The notes under the pieces were generated by a model. The model was given only the letters and a program-made list of their open reading frames with translations. It made no database searches and was not told where the DNA came from. Positions 56,242-64,000 of a stretch of DNA of 64,000 nt are shown here, piece after piece. Each line of letters begins with the position of its first letter. The stretch's first letter is position 1. This stretch comes from Sequoia sempervirens. Lineage: Eukaryota > Streptophyta > Pinopsida > Cupressales > Cupressaceae. The stretch is from NCBI GenBank assembly GCA_007258455.2, contig VDFB02193867.1:529034514-529098513 (forward strand), read 5' to 3'. The position numbers were made by a program, and so were the translations under genes.

Positions 56242-57553
56242 TGTTGAATAAGACAACTAAGAGGGGCGTGAATCAATAGTGACAAATTTTAAAATTTAAA
56301 ACTTCCACCGAAAACCAGATCAATTACAAATCCCTTACTCTGCTAAAATGATTAATCATTAAGTACAAAGGAAAAAACTGAAAAACAACACACATACACA
56401 ATAACACTAGATTTACTTGGAAAAACTAATAAGAGAAAAAACTTAGTGAGGATTAGCTCACAATATAAAGAATATCAAAATTGATTACAAAGGGTCACTG
56501 CCAGAGAAGGCTCACTACCAAAACAAGGCTCATTGTCTAGATCAGGACTCACTATCCAACAAGGGTTAACCACCCGGAGGGCTCATTGCCACACAAATAC
56601 AAAGAAGATAGAAGAGATATGTTAGAGAGAGAAGACAATCTCAATGCAATAGATATTTCCACCCTGATTTGCTTAATCACTTGTAGACATGCATAAATGA
56701 TAGAGTACACCTTCAACTCACTGCATTTGAAAACTCATTAATTAGATTTCACACTGATCTACCAAAATCGCATCACATACACAATTTTTCACATCTACTT
56801 CGCATCTATCTTGCTCTATTTATTTTCATTATCTCTTTGTACACATTTAACCAATATCTCATCTTGTATTTATACTATCTTCAACTTTGAAACATATCGA
56901 AAGTCGACCATTCAACATTTAAATTCAAATTAGGTTGGCACCAAAAATTTTTAGGGTGGAATTAGAATGAGGGATACCCACACATACGCTTGATAAGGAC
57001 CCAATTAAGTCCCAAAACTTCTCATGAACTTCACAAGTAGTGTTTAACATAAGGTTGGCCAAAATAGTGTAAAACACATAGAACAATTAATTACATGCAA
57101 CCCTTAACACGATCCAATATTTCCAAGCAACAAAATTATATTCAACATCATCATATCAACTTAACTCCAAAACCACAAGACATAAACAAAAAACAAGAAG
57201 AAATCCAAAGCAACTACATTTCTCTTGGACCTTAGCTAGATACCCTAAAAAAAATAGTTCACAATTGGTGAACATAACTCACACTGTACAACGATCTAGA
57301 AACCCAAAATTTGGATATAACAATTTCCAACAACCATGATCATCATATATAAACCACAAAAACATAGGATCAAATCCTAGAGTAAACCTCAAAGCAACCA
57401 TTGAATAACTGCAACCTTTTTCCATTACAATTTTCTCAATATCTTCAACATATACAACTAGTAACCTTCATCAATGAAATTAATGACAACAACAACTAGT
57501 TGATTACCAGTTAACTAGTTGAAATCAATTACAACACCTTCATTCTTGCAATA
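56242..57553 (-). mobile_element. Copia 5' LTR (element in reverse)
   Basis: A 1,312-bp partner of 50521-51819; on the plus strand it starts TGTTGAATAAGAC and ends CTTGCAATA (the expected final C is T). Substitutions and small indels against the partner are frequent, so the insertion is old. TTTAC follows at 57554-57558. Confidence 0.93.
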
Positions 57554-57558
57554 TTTAC
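57554..57558. other. Target-site duplication TTTAC, right
   Basis: Matches 50516-50520, fixing both ends of the 7,033-bp copia. Confidence 0.9.
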
Positions 57559-57656
57559 ATCATCATAGACGTTATGGAGGTGGAAACACCAAAATAGGGT
57601 TCGACTTAGGCAAGCTCCTATATGACACAACCCTTTCTCTTCTCTCTTGGGTGTAG

Positions 57657-60600
57657 ATGATAAATCTGAATTGGATTTGGGAAAGGATTTGAGACCTAAT
57701 TTCAAGATAAAGAATTCAAGCCTTCAATGACAACAAATTAGGGAAAGTGGGTTTAATCATCAACAGATAAAGTTTTGAAGTTGGGTCCAAAAAGGAAGAA
57801 CCTACAAACTAGGACCATCTAAGATCTAACTTTTAATTCTTAAGGTCTACATTTCCAAGTCTAGAGTGCTAGCACCTCTATCCACCCAGCTTGAGCTCAG
57901 ATTTATATGCTAGCTTCCTTTGTCTCTACAGTCTATTGTTTTTTGATCCTTTGCGTGTTACAATTCTATACTTTTTAAAAACCATAACAGTTTTTTGTAG
58001 TTTCATAGTTAACCTAGGTACATATTTGCATTATAAATTAAGTCAATTATCAATCAGTCTATTAACATCAATCATTCCCACATAAAAAGAACCTTGAAAC
58101 CCCGATCCACCATTTTGGTTCTTCGATTGAGGTCAGTAGCCAAGTGGGTATTTGTGATCATTTTTTGTTCCTTCTCATTGTGATGTAGGAGAGAGTGTGA
58201 TTTAGATCCTAGATCCCTTTTTCCTATCACATATATTTGATAAGAGATTTGATAAATCCTCAAGATGCTCAAAGATACAAGATAAAAAGAATGATATTAC
58301 TTGTAAGGCTTGATCAAGCCAAGAGAGCAAGAGAGTAGAAAATAATTCTATGTGAAAATATGTTATGGGAGCGTTTTAAAAAGCTATAGAGAGTTGTGTA
58401 TGAGCTTGAGAGTGAAAGAGAGGTGAGAGATAGCTAAGAGATTTTCTAAAATGAAATATTGATTTCAAGAATGAGAAGAGGAGGGAAGAGGAAGATGAAG
58501 ATAATTCATTACAAATCATTTTGATTTGTTTTCACTGACCTAGAAGGATGACAAGTGGAAAAATTCTCATAATGACCACATTTTCATGCTAAGCACTAGT
58601 GTCTAGACAATTTATGCTAAAAAATGATGTGAGACAAGAGAAACATAAGGCTAACACGAAAATGACACAAAAGGTGACTATTAAAAAGGAGGCTTGACCA
58701 TCATGAGAGGGGAAAATGTTGATTTAAGGGCTAAAATGAGCCTACATAATAAATAAGGGAATGAATACCAAAGTGGGCATGAAACAAAGTGTGAAATTGC
58801 AAGGGTATGTAATTTACTACTTAAGAAAATCTCTTTACTATTACAAGGTGTTTGAAAAGTTGGAGATTCTTACAACATTTTCCTTAACCTTGCTCCTATT
58901 GTTAAGATTATATACACATCTATATCTATATATATTGGATATAAAATAGAAAAACTTAATTTATGAGATATAGGGTTATTTTTTGGCCAAAATAATTATT
59001 TTAAGTTGTGCATTGGATTAAAGTGATGCGAACCTCTTCAAGTTCTATAATTAAAAAATAAAAGTGGCCCACTCAACCTCTTAGATTAAAATTTAAAAGT
59101 TGGGCCTCTCACATTAGAAATGTAATAATATATAAGACATAAAAAAGAGTTGTAAGTGGGAATTAAACTTGCTAACCAACTTATGATGTGGGTTATAATA
59201 CATCATAAGGCATCTTTGGTTTGAGATAACGAATCCAAAATGGAACACTTGAGTTAGTGAGTGGATTATTATGCACTAATGATGGGCGGAATGAATATGT
59301 TATTTTTAAGTTGTGTACTCATCTAAGAATTTGGGTATTGGTTTTCTAACTAGATATTTGGGCACCACATTATTTGCTATTTTTAGCTCATTAATTTGTG
59401 ATGACTATTTGATGGTTTCATGTACTATTCCTATTTATAGGATGCTTGAGATGGAAGTATTGAGCACGAGTTTGTGAGTATTGTTATGCTATCAAAATTA
59501 CTCTAAATTTCTAGTTGGTGATACTCCTATAAATACTTTCTTTAGAATTTTATTGTAACTATGTTTAGTTTATTAAATAATACATTGGACTACTTTGAAA
59601 TGCGATTTTTTCTTTTAAAATGGTTTTCCTCGAATACACCTAAGTTGTTTGATTTTGTTTATATTTTATATGTGTTTTTTCTTTTCGTAATTTTAAAGAT
59701 CTAAAACTTTCACAATAATCTCCTCTAATATTAGTGTAGGGAGCATTTGTACATTCCTTGCTTCCTCTCACACATATGTATGCAAACTAAAAATATCTTC
59801 AACAATAATGTGTATCCATTTAGAATAGATAGGAATAAGCATAAGTATTAAATTGTTTGATCATAACATATAATCAATGGTACATAAAGTGCTAAACTAA
59901 TGTATTATGAATCAATGCCCCTCAAGAAGCCACACAAGAAACAGTAGCATGAGAACACAATCCATCATAAATGATTTAAAATGTTGATAGAGAATTAGGC
60001 TTTACATAGAAGTTAGTTAATGTTGATTGTTTTGATTTTTAAAATTAGCTTATCTTGTTAAGATTAAGGCTTTTGATGAAATTTAATTTGATTTCTAAAT
60101 AATTTTCTAAATGTATATTTTATTTTTCTTTTCTAAAATTTCAATGAACATAGGTTACAAAATTGTTCTTTCATAGTCATTCATAATTTTTTTTCTTACC
60201 AATTAATTGTGTTTAAGAATTTTATTATATATTTTTTTATGTTGTAATTTAATTTAAAATAATTCATTAACGTTGGTGATTTTGCAAGGGGCATTATGGT
60301 GCATGTATTAGAAAATAAGAAAATCATTATTTTTTAATTCTAATTTTAAAATTATTTTTATTTTATTAATTGAATAAAATAGAAAAATAAATATTTTTTA
60401 ATGAATTCTTCCATTAAAATTATTAAATTTAACTCTAAATTTTAGATCAAAATGAATGTTTAATTTTGAAAATCAAACGTTGATTTTGAAGTGCAAGTGT
60501 TGATCTATAAAATTCTACACAATTTATTTGTTAAAAATAGATTGAAATGTATTATTGTTTAACCAATGAATTGTCCCTTTTGCTTATATGTTGAATATAT

Positions 60601-61880
60601 GAAATATATCTTTTGGGACTACTACTTTGTAAACAATAGATTGTTGTTTTACAGATTTTATTTTTCATTGTTAGTTGAATTGGAAAGAAACTAATTTTGG
60701 TCTTAGTATGCATAATAACGTGATTATTTATTCCATCAAACAAGTCATTTTAATGCATATTTAGACAAGAGTTGCAGAGCAGCGAAGTTTCTGCCAAAAT
60801 GTTGAAGAATAGACCTGTTTTAATTTTTTGTGTGTTATATTTCAGCAACAATGTTGATACTATAATCGCTTTATAATAATCTTGAATTTTGTCAAGATGT
60901 AGACTGACTTTATCTTAACACTCTCCTAGGTAAACCTAGATAAACGCTCCCCCAAAATCCATTTCAAACTAGTTACAACATTGTGTCTTACACTTGTATG
61001 CAAAAAGGATAGACGACTGATTTGCCCACGTCATTGGATTATCTTAAAGATATGAAAAACACCCGTATGATTGCAAGAAGCTACTTGCTCCAATAGCGCA
61101 TTTATAGTTGGTAGTCTTTCCTAAAGATTGATAAATATCAAATGATTGTGTTTTGAGATTTTTCTCTTTGATAATAATGTGTATTGTTTCAAGGTTGGTC
61201 AAACCTTGAATTTTCTTGTGAGCTTTATAAGTTTCCTTGTCATTTATTTTTTCCTTAATGAATTTGGTTGTGTTCTAGTTCAATGTGGAGTTAATTTAAT
61301 TCTTTATGTTCTTCAAGGTTTTATAACAAGAAGCAAATATAATGCATTTTTTTTAGTAGATTGTAGTTGGTACAACAAAATCACCAAATGAGTCTGAATG
61401 AACATGATTCCCAATATCTTAACCTAAATTGATTTCTATAAATATTTACAGACTAATATTCTAAATTAATAAATATTTCTATAACAAAATATCATAATAA
61501 GATGATATGTTATTATAAATAAAATATTAAATTATATAGAGAACTATATAAAAATATAATAACAAGTCAAATAATATCATCCAATATATTTTAAAATTTT
61601 AAAACACCCAAAAAATAAACAAATAATATCTATTCATAAGTAACACAAATAGGATAAACAAATAATGTATACAATAGTTAGAAGGGACAAGTTAAAATGT
61701 GCATCCTTTATTCTTAAATAAAAAAATGGATATGTAAACTATTTTTAAAAAAACTATTATCTTAGTCAAGTAGTAGAAAACATTAATAAACTTATAAAAG
61801 AAAACATAATATTACCTAGGGTTAAATCATAGTTAGAATTAATTTTTAAATTAAAAGCATGAGTTAAAAAAAAAAATCAA
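57657..61880. other. AT-rich region without recognised features
   Basis: The first 200 bases are probably leader of the element that received the copia. After that I see no retroelement motif, tRNA or supported coding region. Open frames at 57891-58085, 58072-58272, 58761-58949, 60552-60743 and 61146-61391 are short and without domain. The stretch 60890-61140 is less AT-rich than its surroundings but gives no readable product. Confidence 0.4.
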
Positions 61881-62260
61881 GAAAATATATGGATTTGAAA
61901 ATGTTCAAAATTATTTTAATTAGGTTACTATTAGAATTAGGGTAAGCATTAGAATTATGGTTAGGGTTAGGGTTAGGGTTAGAGTTAAGATTATGGTTTA
62001 AGGTTAAAATCATAGTTAGAATTAGGATTAAAGGGTTAGAATTAGGATTATTGTTAGACTTAAAATTAAGGTGATAGTCATAGTACAATACAATCAAGGT
62101 TATGATTAGAATTAGGGTTCACGGTAAGAGTCAGGATTATGATTTCTATTAGAATTAGGGTTAAAATTAAGGTGGGATACTATTAGAATTAGGTTAAGAA
62201 TTAAAGTTACATAGTGTTAGGGTTTAAATTAGAGATAGGGTTAGAGTCCAATAAGGGTTT
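61880..62260 (+). repeat. Degenerate TTAGGG-like repeat
   Basis: Many variants of TTAGAATTAGG and GGTTAGGGTTA occur, with one run of three perfect TTAGGG near 61958-61981. Variants such as TTAGGATTA, TTAAAATTAAGG and TTAGAGTTA dominate. Confidence 0.85.
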
Positions 62261-62519
62261 GACAACTGAATGCTTTAATATATGATATGCATTGAACTCA
62301 TTTTTTAATCTATTAATGAAGAACAAATTACTTGTGACTTCTATAAGTTTAGTTTTATACATATTATAATTTTACAAATTTATGTATATTTTATTATTTG
62401 GAAATTTGATCAAGTTATCAAATCTAATTTAATTTGAATCTAATATTTTTTTACAAGTCCAAACTTTTGAACTATGGTCAAATCGTTTGATATCTCTTGG
62501 ATGATGTTCATATTTCAAT

Positions 62520-63430
62520 TATGATGTTTTTTAGTTTTTTATTTCTTAAGTATTTATTTCTTAATTTTTTTAGAAATTTTATTCTTTGAATAATTTTTTT
62601 TTTTACTTTCATGGAAAAAATGATGTTTCCTTATTTTCCTTATTTTCTTGTTTATTAAGTTATGGACTTTTTTTTTTTACCTTAGTTTTTTTATGAATTT
62701 CTTTGTTTAGCATTTAGATTTTTTAGGTGGTCCTTGTTTATTTGTAGTTTATTTTTATTTCTTAATATTTTTTAGTTTTATTTTAGAATTACATTTATTT
62801 TCATTGATAAATCTTATTTTTAAAATAAAAATTTAATAGTTGTGAAAACATTTGTATGCATTTATTTTCTTAATATTTTTAGTTTTTATTTCTTAATTTT
62901 TTTGTTATATTCATTAAGAAATATTATTCTTTAAATAAAAACTTATTACTTTCTAAAAAGAAAAAAATCATGTTTTTTGTTTTTTTTTTAATTTTTCTTC
63001 TTGTTAATTAAGTTATGGACTCTTTTTTTCTCTGAATTTTATAACTTTCTTTCTTTTAATAGATGCATCTTCGTTAAATTATTTATTTTTTAGTTTTTTA
63101 GTTTTTATTTCTTAAATTTTTGTTCTTTAAATAGAAATTTATTACTTTCTAAAAGGAGAAAATGATGTTTCCTTATTTTTTCAGTTTTCCTTGTTTATTA
63201 AGTTATGGACTTTTTTTTTTTATCTCTCATTTTTACAACTTTCTTTCTTTAACTTTTAGGTTTTTTAGGTGGTTGTTCTTTATTTTTAGTTTTTTAGTTT
63301 TTATTTTTAGTTTCTATTTTTTAATCTTTTTGTTATTTTCATTTGATAAATCTTATCCTTTAAATAAAAATTTAATAGTAGTAAAAATGTTTGTATGCAT
63401 TTATTTAATTTTTTAGTTATAAAATATTAT
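62520..63430 (+). repeat. T-rich degenerate tandem duplication
   Basis: The word TTAAGTTATGGACT recurs near 62656, 63007 and 63197, with AAAATGATGTTTCCTTATTTT before the first and last. 'taaaaatttaatagt' recurs near 62825 and 63367. The pattern fits a ~540-bp duplication containing a smaller one. Open frames here are low-complexity. Confidence 0.65.
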
Positions 63431-64000
63431 CTTTATTTATTTAATTTTTTGGGAAAAGAACATAGTAACTTTGGATGATATTGATTTTTTCTTTGATAAT
63501 AGGGAAGATACTTATAATTTTAATGTGTTGTGATGACTAAAATGAGCACCAAACAAAACAAAACTATTGAAAACCAAAGATCAAAGTCAAAGATTTCTTA
63601 GAATATAAATACTATGGTGTACACACATGTGATGTAGCAAGGAAGATTGAAATCTTGGAGAAAAAGTGAAAAAAATATTTGTTTTTCCATCCAAAACATA
63701 AATTACAGTTATTAAACCTGTTGTAAGGACTAGCAATTTGCCTCACATGTAGCATAGAACAAATATTTGGATTGCAAGACAGTCAACCTTACCTCATTAG
63801 CTTCTTTTTTGGTGTTGAGATAGATTAGATTATTAAAAGGGAGGTGAAAACTAACATCTTTGTAGAGAGAGGAGAGTCTCTTTCTTTATGCGTTTTATTT
63901 CCTTCTCTTTATGAACCTCACATGAGTTACAAAATATTAATAACTTGCCTAAAAATGAATGTTGATATTTGATGCTAAATGTACAACATTTGAATTGATA
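63431..64000. other. No feature seen
   Basis: AT-rich sequence to the window edge, with no motif or supported frame. Confidence 0.4.

Larger units (their letters stand above)
50443..57656 (+). other. Putative leader intron (copy 7), split by a copia element
   Basis: Left part 50443-50520 begins CTAAGTG|GTAAGTTGCAACATTTG; right part 57559-57656 carries CACCAAAATAGGGTTCGACT and ends TCTCTTGGGTGTAG. Joined without the copia and one TTTAC, they give a 176-nt intron like the other six. The donor sequence GTAAGTTGCAACATT resembles GTGAGTTGCAACATT of copy 4. Confidence 0.5.

Noticed and set aside
60890..61400. Possible host gene exon
   Set aside because: Composition is slightly less AT-rich but no long frame, splice pattern or recognisable product could be found.
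61958..61981. Captured telomere
   Set aside because: Only three perfect TTAGGG units occur within a degenerate array; plant telomeres are usually TTTAGGG.

Overview
This window looks like intergenic DNA of a large, repeat-rich plant genome. Nearly everything recognisable is decayed LTR retrotransposon sequence nested several layers deep: Ty3/gypsy of a Tat-like lineage (two RNase H domains, a G-patch next to the protease) and Ty1/copia (PBS matching initiator tRNA-Met). I saw no clear single-copy host gene, tRNA, rRNA, CRISPR or bacterial feature. A gymnosperm is plausible from the composition, but this is only an inference. Two 100-base assembly gaps are present (3704-3803, 33427-33526).

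Layout. 1-11.2 kb: a reverse LTR/leader; a forward gypsy 3' end, LTR and gag-protease with no pol; another forward LTR/leader; a reverse gag start; a forward integrase piece. 11.9-19.7 kb: a ~196-bp tandem repeat, then the first copy of a long unassigned coiled-coil ORF, split by a 1.2-kb TG...CA insertion. 19.7-22.4 kb: a 2.7-kb inverted repeat holding two divergent copies of an apparently intron-containing ORF that lies antisense to the adjoining pol. 22.3-28.9 kb: a reverse gypsy (gag-protease-G-patch, RT, RNase H, second RNase H, integrase) with a forward LTR/leader inserted between G-patch and RT. 29.2-34.1 kb: short tandem repeats and the second copy of the long ORF. 35.9-43.4 kb: gypsy LTR/leaders inserted in and beside a reverse copia. 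43.5-49.7 kb: two forward copia remnants. 50.5-57.6 kb: a complete reverse copia with LTR pair, PBS, PPT and TTTAC target duplication. 57.7-64 kb: AT-rich DNA with TTAGGG-like and T-rich repeats, no gene seen.

Three patterns cut across these features. First, the gypsy LTR/leader carries a putative ~130-176-nt intron (donor GTGAGT or GTAAG, acceptor TTGCAG/TTGTAG/TTTTAG) in at least seven copies on both strands, and the full copia has landed inside one of them. Second, a ~34-bp imperfect palindrome (GGGACTCAT...ATGAGTCCC) recurs about 25 times, only in these LTRs and leaders. Third, many in-frame stops are TAG/TAA where a related copy or family knowledge suggests glutamine, as expected from C-to-T decay of methylated DNA.

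No element looks able to move by itself. The best candidates for something undescribed are the gypsy family with a leader intron and palindromes, the paired long ORFs, and the antisense ORF in the inverted repeat.
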